Source: Legionella genomosp. 1 (GTDB lineage: Bacteria > Pseudomonadota > Gammaproteobacteria > Legionellales > Legionellaceae). Taken from it: 7,837 nucleotides of DNA. The notes beneath the pieces were generated by a model. That model searched no databases. It saw only the letters and a program-made list of their open reading frames with translations, and was not told the origin of the DNA. The stretch spans positions 1 through 7,837 of the forward strand of contig CAMAYA010000053.1 of the NCBI GenBank assembly GCA_945862275.1, written 5' to 3'. A program made the position numbers and the translations under genes. Of this stretch, positions 1 through 6,854 are shown in pieces. Every line of letters begins with the position of its first letter. The first letter of the stretch is position 1.

Positions 1-238
1 TAAATATGGCGGTTATCGCACTTTTAATTTTTTTTTCTTGATTAAATGCGGGAATAATAACGGTAATTGGCAACGATGCACGTTGATTAAATTTGGACAT
101 AATATTATTAAATTCTGGTTCTTTATGCTTTCTCAACACTGTAATATACGTGCCTAATAAAAAAAAAGTATATCCAACCCATAAAATAGAAAAATAAATT
201 AGAATACCAAAACCAATGCTGTTTATTATGCTTTCCAA
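1..238 (-). CDS. Family 2 glycosyltransferase, N-terminal part (runs off the left edge)
   Basis: Only 79 codons are in the window; the gene continues beyond position 1. Residues about 8-35 form one hydrophobic membrane segment (GFGILIYFSILWVGYTFFLL), followed by a short charged linker. Residues 56-66 then read LPITVIIPAFN with QEKKI behind, which is the first beta strand and nucleotide-sugar binding opening of GT-A family 2 glycosyltransferases. An N-terminal helix ahead of the catalytic domain is common in processive membrane synthases such as PgaC, but one segment does not prove that role; the acceptor and sugar are unknown. The start is taken as TTG at 238-236, because it is the only start-like codon after the in-frame TGA of the upstream gene (253-251), and AAGGA at 249-245 lies six bases ahead of it. 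It is surely cotranscribed with the HEAT-repeat gene. The family call is firm; the exact start and function are less so. Confidence 0.8.
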   Translation of the reverse strand, partial: MESIINSIGFGILIYFSILWVGYTFFLLGTYITVLRKHKEPEFNNIMSKFNQRASLPITVIIPAFNQEKKIKSAITAIF

Positions 239-253
239 TGTTTTTCCTTGTCA
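236..253 (-). promoter_or_regulatory. Junction of HEAT gene stop, ribosome site and TTG start
   Basis: Read on the minus strand, TGA (253-251) is followed by CAAGGAAAAACA and TTG (238-236). AAGGA at 249-245 is a good ribosome site six bases ahead of TTG. The stop and the new start are in the same frame with four sense codons between, so a terminating ribosome could restart directly. Confidence 0.65.
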
Positions 254-1333
254 GTATTTTGTTAGCAAAACATGGATGGCTGCATCATATGCATATTGAT
301 CCTCATCAGGCGTTTGGTTTTTTAAAATAAGCATTCCCTTTTCTCCCAATGTACCCAATGCTTCGGCTGCATTCATGCGAACCCACCATTCAGGATCCTT
401 TAAAGATTTATCTAATTCATAAGCGTATGATTCATCACCCAGCTCGCCTAATAATTTAGCGGATTTTGCACGGACCTCCCAATGCGCATCACTGAGATGC
501 GCCACCAATACCTTTCCAGACGCGCGTGGATTAAAATGATACAAACAATGTAAAACCGCCAATTTTAAATCGACATTATCTGCACTAAGATCCGCATCAA
601 CTGTTGTGATGACGTCAAAATCAATATCTGCGTCAACCGTTGTGACGACGTCAAAATCGGAGGGAAGATAGGTCAGCGCACGGTAACAAAATGCTTTTAT
701 ATAAGGGTCTTGTTCACGACTTAAACGGTTTTTAACCAATGGAATGATAGTGGTATGGGCCGAGAAAATAATTTGTGCATATAATGATTGTTGCACACGT
801 CTTCCTTGAGAGAACGTGTCAATAACCGCATCGATCATGTCCTGAGAATAAGCATTTACAGCGAAGATTGCCGCATTAATTGCAACGAGTGGAACGGGAT
901 CGTTGATGAGACGAACGATTACGTTTTCATCTATTTTATGCGAAGAAAATTGAAATGCGAGACAGGCAAGATAGCGTTTATACCACTGCCTGGATTGCGC
1001 AAACACCCTGGCCGTAGGAATCAAAATCAAATCAATTAATTTTATCCGTAAATGCATCCAATTTTCATCATCCGTAGCGACATCAAACTGATGAGTAATA
1101 TTAATTAAAATATCCGGGTGTTGTTTATATTTCATGATTGATTTTAGACGGAAATCAGCCGGTTGCTCAATGCAATGCTTAATAAAGCGATTGATTGATT
1201 GATTAATTTCTTTATGATAAGCAGCACGATAGTAATAAAAAATTTTCACTCCATTTGCGAATAACACTAACATGACGACCAATATTAGTTGGGCTATTGC
1301 AACTGTTTTCACTACAGAAAAAATTTCTAACAT
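251..1333 (-). CDS. Membrane-anchored HEAT-repeat protein, function unknown
   Basis: This 360-residue protein has one N-terminal membrane helix (about residues 8-28, VKTVAIAQLILVVMLVLFA). A long helical soluble part follows, probably on the cytoplasmic side given the basic, Tyr-rich stretch just after the helix. The C-terminal third shows HEAT/PBS-lyase-like repeats: about 252-282, 283-313 (DAHWEVRAKSAKLLGELGD) and 314-345 (DPEWWVRMNAAEALGTLGE). Weaker helical pairs at about 133-225 are probably degenerate repeats. Such repeats are scaffolds for protein contacts; no catalytic motif is visible. Residues 226-237 and 238-249 are a near-perfect 12-residue duplication. The ATG at 1333-1331 has AAGGA ten bases upstream. 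The glycosyltransferase gene follows 12 bases after the TGA stop, so the likely role is to assist or regulate that enzyme, which is an inference from context only. Base composition is AT-richer than in the genes to the right. Confidence 0.85.
   Translation of the reverse strand: MLEIFSVVKTVAIAQLILVVMLVLFANGVKIFYYYRAAYHKEINQSINRFIKHCIEQPADFRLKSIMKYKQHPDILINITHQFDVATDDENWMHLRIKLIDLILIPTARVFAQSRQWYKRYLACLAFQFSSHKIDENVIVRLINDPVPLVAINAAIFAVNAYSQDMIDAVIDTFSQGRRVQQSLYAQIIFSAHTTIIPLVKNRLSREQDPYIKAFCYRALTYLPSDFDVVTTVDADIDFDVITTVDADLSADNVDLKLAVLHCLYHFNPRASGKVLVAHLSDAHWEVRAKSAKLLGELGDESYAYELDKSLKDPEWWVRMNAAEALGTLGEKGMLILKNQTPDEDQYAYDAAIHVLLTKY
587..658 (-). repeat. 36-bp tandem duplication inside the HEAT-repeat gene
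   Basis: Two adjacent 36-bp units, 587-622 and 623-658, agree at 31 of 36 positions by eye and share the stretch gacgtcaaaatc. In the protein they give DFDVVTTVDADI followed by DFDVITTVDADL. The period is a multiple of three, so the reading frame is kept. The unit lies in an acidic linker ahead of the clear HEAT repeats. It looks like a fairly recent in-frame duplication that has begun to diverge. Confidence 0.92.
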
Positions 1334-1364
1334 ACTGGCTCATTCCTTTGGATAATGCTCCATC

Positions 1365-1387
1365 TATAGGTTGAGGCCTATATAGGC
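1365..1387. promoter_or_regulatory. Palindrome cluster, possible operator
   Basis: GCCTATATAGGC at 1376-1387 is a perfect 12-base palindrome. It overlaps a second inverted repeat, TATAGG (1365-1370) and CCTATA (1377-1382), separated by TTGAGG. It lies 32-54 bases upstream of the HEAT gene start, where a repressor or activator of that gene could bind, or where the minus-strand -10 element could sit. No known regulator site was recognised. Confidence 0.35.
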
Positions 1388-1483
1388 ACGTCCTGCACGT
1401 CAAACCTGTGTAAGTATTTCACCCATCGTTTTCTTATTATTAACGATATTGTCCAAGATAGCCACCAGAGATAAAAAACACTA

Positions 1484-1510
1484 TTGCATACGGTCAAATT
1501 TCGCTATGAT
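1484..1510 (+). promoter_or_regulatory. Possible sigma-70 promoter for gspDE
   Basis: TATGAT at 1505-1510 is a good -10 hexamer, and TTGCAT at 1484-1489 a fair -35 hexamer, but the spacer is only 15 bases, shorter than the optimum. Transcription would begin near 1517, about 23 bases before the gspD ATG. It is the best candidate in the region ahead of gspD. Confidence 0.4.
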
Positions 1511-1539
1511 GAATAGATAAATCATTTTATGGTTATTTA

Positions 1540-3714
1540 ATGCGAATTGCTGGGGTTTATAGTTTAATGCTGTTCAGTGTTTCCATGCTGCATGCAACTG
1601 ACATCGGCATTCTAAACGCATCCCTTGGTGATCCCACTGCTGCCAGCATCCAAACTATTTCGTCGGAAAATCAAGGCCCCTGGCACCCCCTACAAAACCA
1701 AATCGCCATGCCTGAAAAAAAAATAAACAAAAATCCGGCTGAAGACAAAGTCCCAGCCCTTCCTCCGCAAAAAATTTGGAATTTAAGAGACGCGGATATC
1801 CGTGCGGTGATTGCTGAAGTATCGCGTGTAACCGGTAAAAATTTTTTAATTGATCCTCGCGTACAAGGCAAAATATCCATTGTTTCCAGTACACCCATGT
1901 CCGACAAAGAATTGTATCAAGTGTTTTTATCCATGCTGCAAGTCTCAGGCTTCAGCGCCATTCCCAATGGGCAGATTATTAAAATAATCCCAAACATTGA
2001 TGCCAGAACCCAATCCCCGGATTTGCTGAGTCAACTCAAAAACCCACCGCATGGCGATGACATGATGGTGCAAGTGATTCCAGTGCAATATGTGCCAGCG
2101 GAGCAGCTTGTGCCCGTATTGCGCCCGCTGATGCCCCAATGGAGCAGTGTTTCGGCCTACTCTCCATCCAACATGCTCATTTTGTCGGGACGCGCCAATA
2201 ATATTCAAGAGCTCGCCACCATTATTAACCAAGTGGACAGCTCGTCAGCCAACGGCATTGACATGGTGCCCTTAGAGCACGCATTGGCCATGGATGTTGC
2301 CAACACACTGAAAGATCTAGTGAAATCACAACCCGGCTCACAGAACCCTACCATGATTGCTGCCGATGATCGTAGCAATGCTATACTGGTCAGTGGCAAC
2401 AAGACCGACCGCATCCGACTCCGTTTGCTGATTTCACGTCTAGACCAACACAATCCAAATACTCCAAATGGCAACACACAGGTCATCTATTTACATTACT
2501 TACGTGCAGAAGATTTAGTGCCCATCTTGGCCGGCATTGCACAAGCCAGTTTTAGTGGCGCTGTAGGGACCACCATTGGGAGCATCTCAAGACCCGCGCT
2601 CGATAGCACCAATCCGGCATCCAGCATGGTTGCCGATTCATCCAATGGCGGCGGAGCGCCTAACACGGCGCCGATCAACCCACAAGCCACCCCCAACACC
2701 AGCACTGCTAGCTCACAAAATGAGGGGGGCACAAAACCCTCGGTACAAATCATTGCTGAGCCCAATACCAACTCCGTCATTATCAACGGACCCGCAGCGC
2801 TGATTCGCACACTAAAATCGGTCATTAACCAATTGGATATCCAACCGGCACAACTGCTCATTGAAGCCCTGGTTGCAGAAATCGATGAAACCGATTTTAA
2901 TGAATTGGGCGTTGAATGGGGGTCTATCGATCAAAAAACGCGCGCGCCCGAGAGCTTCAAAGCAGGCTTTGCTATTCTGAATACCAAGATCACGATCAAC
3001 CAATTTCAAGCCCAAATATATGCTTTGGCTAGAGACCACAAGGCGAACATTCTTTCGACGCCGTCGGTGGTTGTGTTAGACAATCGCCAGGCCAAAATTT
3101 TAATTGGGAAGCAGGTTTCTGTGGCTTCATCGTCTTACCCAAACAACGCGAATGGCACTGCCGCCGGTGGCAGCCCCTTTACTACATTTAACCGTGTAAA
3201 TGCCGCTTTGCATTTGTATGTTCGCCCGCAAATCACCCGGGGAAATGGGATTGAAATGCAGATTGACCAAGGCAATGACACCCTGGCATCACCTGACTTA
3301 TTAGGCAACAACCTAAACCCTACCTTTAACATCAGTGCCATTGTCACCTCAGTGCATGTTGAAAGCGGCGACGTCATCGTGCTCGGTGGCTTAGCCCAGG
3401 ATAGTGTCAACAATAATAGCAATAGCCTGCCCATTTTAGAGGGCATACCCGGCATTGGCCGCTTGTTTCAACACAACGCCGTTACACACGAAAAGAAAGT
3501 CTTGATGGTGTTTATCAGACCTCATATACTACGAACAGAACGAGATGCTATGGAAGTAACCGGAGGAAAATACAACCACGTGCGACAAGATCAGCTGGAT
3601 ATAGCCCGCTCACAAGAGGTATATACCCCCTATATTAATAAAACCATCGTACCACCCTTGCATGTATCCGCGCTGCCGAAGCCCTTTGCTCACCCACGCA
3701 TGACGACGAAATAA
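1540..3714 (+). CDS. gspD: Type II secretion system secretin GspD (LspD-like)
   Basis: GspD forms the multimeric outer-membrane channel through which folded proteins leave the periplasm. The 724-residue product begins with a short signal peptide (MRIAGVYSLMLFSVSMLHA, cut likely after Ala19). Domains in order: a variable linker to about 77, N0 at about 78-152 (IWNLRDADIRAVIAEVSRVTGKN), N1 at 175-235, N2 at 240-303, and N3 at 313-435 split by a Ser/Asn/Pro/Gly-rich insertion at about 345-400. The secretin barrel spans about 436-665, with ILSTPSVVVLDNRQA at 504-518, the amphipathic VIVLGGLAQD at 612-621, the PILEGIPGIGRLF motif at 631-643 and VLMVFIRPHIL at 654-664. A 60-residue tail follows with no obvious pilotin-binding domain. 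The start at 1540 has no clear Shine-Dalgarno sequence; it is preferred over Met10 because it supplies Arg2 for the signal peptide. The stop overlaps gspE by one base. Length and domain order are normal for the family. Confidence 0.96.
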   Translation: MRIAGVYSLMLFSVSMLHATDIGILNASLGDPTAASIQTISSENQGPWHPLQNQIAMPEKKINKNPAEDKVPALPPQKIWNLRDADIRAVIAEVSRVTGKNFLIDPRVQGKISIVSSTPMSDKELYQVFLSMLQVSGFSAIPNGQIIKIIPNIDARTQSPDLLSQLKNPPHGDDMMVQVIPVQYVPAEQLVPVLRPLMPQWSSVSAYSPSNMLILSGRANNIQELATIINQVDSSSANGIDMVPLEHALAMDVANTLKDLVKSQPGSQNPTMIAADDRSNAILVSGNKTDRIRLRLLISRLDQHNPNTPNGNTQVIYLHYLRAEDLVPILAGIAQASFSGAVGTTIGSISRPALDSTNPASSMVADSSNGGGAPNTAPINPQATPNTSTASSQNEGGTKPSVQIIAEPNTNSVIINGPAALIRTLKSVINQLDIQPAQLLIEALVAEIDETDFNELGVEWGSIDQKTRAPESFKAGFAILNTKITINQFQAQIYALARDHKANILSTPSVVVLDNRQAKILIGKQVSVASSSYPNNANGTAAGGSPFTTFNRVNAALHLYVRPQITRGNGIEMQIDQGNDTLASPDLLGNNLNPTFNISAIVTSVHVESGDVIVLGGLAQDSVNNNSNSLPILEGIPGIGRLFQHNAVTHEKKVLMVFIRPHILRTERDAMEVTGGKYNHVRQDQLDIARSQEVYTPYINKTIVPPLHVSALPKPFAHPRMTTK

Positions 3715-5201
3715 TGGATCCCCGTGAAACCATAACCAAGCTGCCCTATCTGTTTGCAAAAAAACACGGTGTGGTGGCGACGGGACTAGAGCCGGATGGG
3801 CATGTTCAAATCAACCATCTTCCCAATATCCCTTTTACAATTTTTGCTGAAGTGAAGCGATTATTGCAATGTGAATTGCGATTACACGCGGTGAGCGCCA
3901 CAGAATTTCAACAATTACTGACACAAGTCTACCAATCCCAATCGGCCATTCTAGAGGCCACAGAAGGAATGGAAGAAGACATCAGCTTGATGGAGCTGGC
4001 TCGAGAACTGCACGTGGGCGAAGATTTACTGGACAACCAAGACGATGCGCCCATTATTCGTCTCATCAATGCCCTATTTACCCAAGCCATTAAACAACAA
4101 GCCTCCGACATCCACATTGAAACCTATGAAAGCCGCGTTGTGGTCAGAAACCGCGTGGATGGTGTTTTGCAAGAAGTATTGGAAATCCAGCGCGGTATTG
4201 CGCCTTTGGTGATTTCGCGGGTTAAAGTCATGGCCAAATTAGACATTGCCGAAAAACGAATCCCACAAGACGGCAGAATTGCATTGCGCATTGGCGGACA
4301 CAACATTGACGTGCGCGTATCGACGCTGCCCTCAAACCACGGCGAGCGGATTGTGTTGCGTATTTTAGATCAAGAAGCCGCACAACTGAATTTAAGCCTG
4401 TTAGGAATGCCGGCGAGTGCGCTTCAGATCATCCAAAAAATGATTGAAGAACCCCACGGCATTCTGCTCGTCACAGGCCCTACTGGATCAGGAAAAACAA
4501 CATCCTTGTATGCCATGCTCACTGAATTAAACCAAGTCAGTCGAAATATTTTAACCATTGAAGACCCCATTGAGTATGATTTACCTGGGATTGGTCAAAC
4601 ACAAGCCAACCCCAAAGTACAGATGACGTTTGCCAAAGGATTGCGTGCGATTTTACGGCAAGATCCGGATGTGGTGATGATTGGTGAAATCAGGGATCTA
4701 GAAACCGCCGAGATTGCAATCCAAGCGAGTTTAACGGGGCATTTGGTCTTATCCACGCTTCACACCAACAGTGCATTGGGCGCACTCACGCGCTTGAATG
4801 ACATGGGCGTAGAATCCTTTCTGCTCTCATCCAGCATTGTTGGCCTCATCGCGCAGCGTTTGGTTCGAAAACTTTGTGACCACTGCAAAACACAACGCAT
4901 CTTGCGAACAGATGAACGCGAGCTCATGAGGCTTAAACCCAACACGGATGTATCCAAAGTCTGTGAACCGAAAGGTTGCCAGAACTGCAATCACCTCGGC
5001 TACCGCGGGCGCACGGGCATTTACGAATTGATTACGCTAGACGATACGCTTCGCGGCATGATTCACCGCAATGAAGGCGTGCAAGTCATGGAAACCTATA
5101 TTCGCCCCACCACTCCCAGCATTCGCGAAGACGGATTCAAACGGGTGCTGCTAGGCGATACTTCTTTGGCCGAGATTTTGCGGGTGACGAGTCAGTATTA
5201 G
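3714..5201 (+). CDS. gspE: Type II secretion system ATPase GspE (LspE-like)
   Basis: GspE is the cytoplasmic hexameric ATPase that drives pseudopilus assembly in type II secretion, docked to the inner membrane by GspL and GspF. The 495-residue product is full length. The N-terminal domain starts with TKLPYLFAKKHGVV (8-21), typical of GspE. The ATPase core shows Walker A GPTGSGKT at 255-262, the Asp box around TIEDPIEYDLPGIGQ (281-295), Walker B DVVMIGEIRD at 319-328 with catalytic Glu325, and the His box STLHT at 347-351. A zinc-binding tetracysteine element is formed by CDHC (388-391) and CQNC (422-425); Cys417 is an extra nearby cysteine. ATG shares its A with the gspD stop (TAATG), and there is no strong ribosome site, so translation is probably coupled to gspD. 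No gspF follows, which differs from the long gsp operons of enterobacteria and fits the separate lspDE locus of Legionella. A type IV pilus PilB is the alternative, made unlikely by the gspD partner. Confidence 0.96.
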   Translation: MDPRETITKLPYLFAKKHGVVATGLEPDGHVQINHLPNIPFTIFAEVKRLLQCELRLHAVSATEFQQLLTQVYQSQSAILEATEGMEEDISLMELARELHVGEDLLDNQDDAPIIRLINALFTQAIKQQASDIHIETYESRVVVRNRVDGVLQEVLEIQRGIAPLVISRVKVMAKLDIAEKRIPQDGRIALRIGGHNIDVRVSTLPSNHGERIVLRILDQEAAQLNLSLLGMPASALQIIQKMIEEPHGILLVTGPTGSGKTTSLYAMLTELNQVSRNILTIEDPIEYDLPGIGQTQANPKVQMTFAKGLRAILRQDPDVVMIGEIRDLETAEIAIQASLTGHLVLSTLHTNSALGALTRLNDMGVESFLLSSSIVGLIAQRLVRKLCDHCKTQRILRTDERELMRLKPNTDVSKVCEPKGCQNCNHLGYRGRTGIYELITLDDTLRGMIHRNEGVQVMETYIRPTTPSIREDGFKRVLLGDTSLAEILRVTSQY

Positions 5202-5210
5202 GGTGGAAAT

Positions 5211-5358
5211 GAGCGTTTTTTCACGGCTCACTTGATCCCAGTATCCTTCATATAGACCGAGTTCTCCTGGTGTGTATGCGGATTCCTCGGCGAGCGATAG
5301 GGCTGTCTGCGGGCAAGTATCGTGACACGATTACCCCTCGTGACTTAACGCTGAGAAT
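5211..5358 (-). ncRNA. Possible structured small RNA between gspE and gltX
   Basis: The ends of this stretch can pair: AGCGTT (5212-5217) with AACGCT (5347-5352), then a symmetric 3x3 internal loop, then TCACG (5221-5225) with CGTGA (5339-5343). Inside lies a hairpin of CCGAG/CTCGG (5257-5261 with 5286-5290), a 3x3 loop and TCC/GGA (5265-5267 with 5280-5282). Another short hairpin is possible from the one-base-centred palindrome ATCGTG-A-CACGAT (5319-5331). The strand is chosen because a fair promoter on the minus strand would start transcription near 5358, a few bases before the closing stem. Four GGA triplets, two of them AGGA-type in a GAA context, fall within about 55 bases of the minus transcript, which recalls CsrA-binding RNAs. 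No Rfam family was recognised, and no U-tract terminator is seen. The closing-stem plus apical-hairpin shape also resembles 6S RNA in outline only. Confidence 0.3.
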
Positions 5359-5364
5359 GGTCTT

Positions 5365-5393
5365 AGTTTAATCGGTATTGCATGTTTCATCAA
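5365..5393 (-). promoter_or_regulatory. Possible minus-strand promoter ahead of the RNA candidate
   Basis: On the minus strand TTGATG (5393-5388) and TAAACT (5370-5365) are separated by exactly 17 bases. Each hexamer matches the sigma-70 consensus at four of six positions. Transcription would begin at about 5358, just outside the long-range stem of the RNA candidate. It lies downstream of gltX and would serve no protein gene in the window. Confidence 0.35.
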
Positions 5394-5441
5394 GATGAAT
5401 TAAAAAACAGGCCATTCGATAAACCCCATAAAACATGAGTG

Positions 5442-6854
5442 TTATTGATTAACTGCACGCTCTCGTATCCACCCCAGCGCACGCTCCAAACGACTCATCA
5501 CGCGCTGTTTCCCCAACAAAGTCAAGGTCATATCAATCGATGGGGACATGCTGCTGCCGGTGATGGCAACGCGCAAGGGTTGAGCAATTTTACTCATATT
5601 GATATCAAATTCCGCACTGATATCATTGATGCAAGATTGCAACGCATCACGATTCCAATCGGTCACTTCAGCAAGGCGCAAGTGAAGTGCCGTTAACGGC
5701 TCTAATGTCACTGGACGCAAATGTTTTTTAACAGCAGCCTCATCATAGACAATATCGTCTCGATAGAAATATTGGCTTATGTTGCACATTTCAACCAATG
5801 TTTTGCAGCGTTCAGCTTGAACCGCTACTAAATCAGCCAGGGCCGGGCCTTGGCTGACATCAATCCCTTGCTGCTCAAAAAGGCACGCCAACGCACTGGC
5901 TACACTCGCAGGTGAATCGCTTTTTTGGTAATGCTGATTAATCCAATACAATTTGTCATAGTTAAAACTCGACACGCCACGGCTCACGTTTTTTAAATCA
6001 AAACTCGCAATGATCTCATCGATACTGAACAACTCTTGATCGCCATTAGACCAACCTAAGCGCACCAAATAATTCAACAACGCATGCGGAAGAAACCCGT
6101 CTTCTTTAAATTGCATCACCCCTACCGCACCGTGGCGTTTGGATAAGCGTTTGCCGTCATCACCTAGAATCATCGGCAAATGAGCAAACACAGGCACGGG
6201 TGCATTCAAAGCCTTAAACAGATTGATTTGTCTAGGTGTATTATTGATGTGGTCATCACCCCGAATCACATGGGTAATGCCCATATCCCAATCATCCACA
6301 ACAACTGCAAAATTATACGTGGGATTTTTATCTGTACGAACAATAATTAAATCGTCCAATTCTTGATTGCTTACATGAATTTCACCATACACTTCGTCCG
6401 TGAAAGAGACCACGCCATCGCTTGGGTTCTTAAATCGTACCACGTGCGGTTGTTCATCTGCCGGCCAGTTTTCATGGCGACAATGGCCATCATACCGAGG
6501 CTTTTCCTTTGCAGCCAATTGCCCTTCACGCAGCGTTTCAAGGCGTTCTTTGGTGCAACGGCAGCGGTACGCGTGACCTCCATCTAACAATTGCTGCACG
6601 ACTTCGGCATAGCGTGGATAGCGATCCGTTTGATAAAAAGGGCCTTCGTCATAATCCAACCCCAACCATTGCATGCCATCCAAAATGGCCTGCACTGATT
6701 CAGCTGTGGATCGCTCCTGATCGGTGTCTTCAATGCGTAAAATAAATTGTCCATGATGATGGCGTGCATAAGCCCAAGAAAACAAGGCCGTGCGTGCGCC
6801 GCCAACGTGCAAAAAACCAGTGGGACTGGGGGCAAATCGGGTTCTGACTAACAT
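5442..6854 (-). CDS. gltX: Glutamyl-tRNA synthetase
   Basis: This class I synthetase charges tRNA-Glu with glutamate in the cytoplasm. The 470-residue product has nearly the same length as E. coli GltX. Motifs: RFAPSPTGFLHVGGART (6-22) carries the HIGH-type signature in the form HVGG; KRLSKR (235-240) is the KMSKS loop; YNFAVVVDDWDMGITHVIRGDD (180-201) is the conserved core around the glutamate and acceptor-end site. Zinc ligands Cys98, Cys100, Cys125 and His127 fall at the same positions as in E. coli. The C-terminal half (about 310-470) is the helical anticodon-binding part. An in-frame ATG lies 20 codons upstream (6914), but the start at 6854 is chosen because GGAG stands six bases ahead of it and because family members begin with a very similar short MxVRTRFAPSPTG start. 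A longer form would also extend past the shared promoter region. Both neighbours are in the opposite orientation, so it is probably transcribed alone. Confidence 0.97.
   Translation of the reverse strand: MLVRTRFAPSPTGFLHVGGARTALFSWAYARHHHGQFILRIEDTDQERSTAESVQAILDGMQWLGLDYDEGPFYQTDRYPRYAEVVQQLLDGGHAYRCRCTKERLETLREGQLAAKEKPRYDGHCRHENWPADEQPHVVRFKNPSDGVVSFTDEVYGEIHVSNQELDDLIIVRTDKNPTYNFAVVVDDWDMGITHVIRGDDHINNTPRQINLFKALNAPVPVFAHLPMILGDDGKRLSKRHGAVGVMQFKEDGFLPHALLNYLVRLGWSNGDQELFSIDEIIASFDLKNVSRGVSSFNYDKLYWINQHYQKSDSPASVASALACLFEQQGIDVSQGPALADLVAVQAERCKTLVEMCNISQYFYRDDIVYDEAAVKKHLRPVTLEPLTALHLRLAEVTDWNRDALQSCINDISAEFDINMSKIAQPLRVAITGSSMSPSIDMTLTLLGKQRVMSRLERALGWIRERAVNQ

Larger units (their letters stand above)
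1334..1539. promoter_or_regulatory. Divergent intergenic region between the HEAT gene and gspD
   Basis: This 206-base stretch holds no gene and separates two divergent start codons. It must carry promoters for both directions. Visible elements are the palindrome cluster at 1365-1387, a direct repeat GCACGTC at 1386-1392 and 1395-1401 (nine-base spacing, close to one helical turn), and a small inverted repeat ATCGTT/AACGAT at 1425-1430 and 1442-1447 with an 11-base loop. On the minus strand TTGACG (1403-1398) could be a -35 box, but the following TATA-like hexamers are at poor spacing (13-15 bases), so no minus promoter is claimed. Confidence 0.6.
5202..5441. other. Noncoding stretch between convergent gspE and gltX
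   Basis: The 240 bases hold no protein-coding frame of note; the one plus-strand ATG near the start opens only nine codons. There is no tRNA signature. The left two thirds contain the inverted repeats described for the RNA candidate. The right part (about 5371-5441) is AT-rich. A run of six T on the minus strand (5407-5402) comes after gltX but lacks a convincing hairpin, so no terminator for gltX or gspE could be assigned with confidence. Confidence 0.7.

Noticed and set aside
788..1039. Open frame of 83 codons on the plus strand inside the HEAT gene
   Set aside because: It is antisense to a well-supported gene, has no ribosome site of note, and its product resembles no protein family.
5210..5230. 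Hairpin TGAGC/GCTCA right after gspE as a rho-independent terminator
   Set aside because: The stem is only five bases with an 11-base loop, the T-run lies in the loop, and no T-tract follows on either strand. It also competes with the longer-range pairing of the RNA candidate.
5353..5369. CTGAGA/TCTTAG hairpin as a plus-strand terminator
   Set aside because: The stem is short, needs a G-U pair, and only three T follow.
5402..5430. T-run after gltX (minus strand) as a terminator
   Set aside because: Six T are present, but no stable GC-rich hairpin precedes them.
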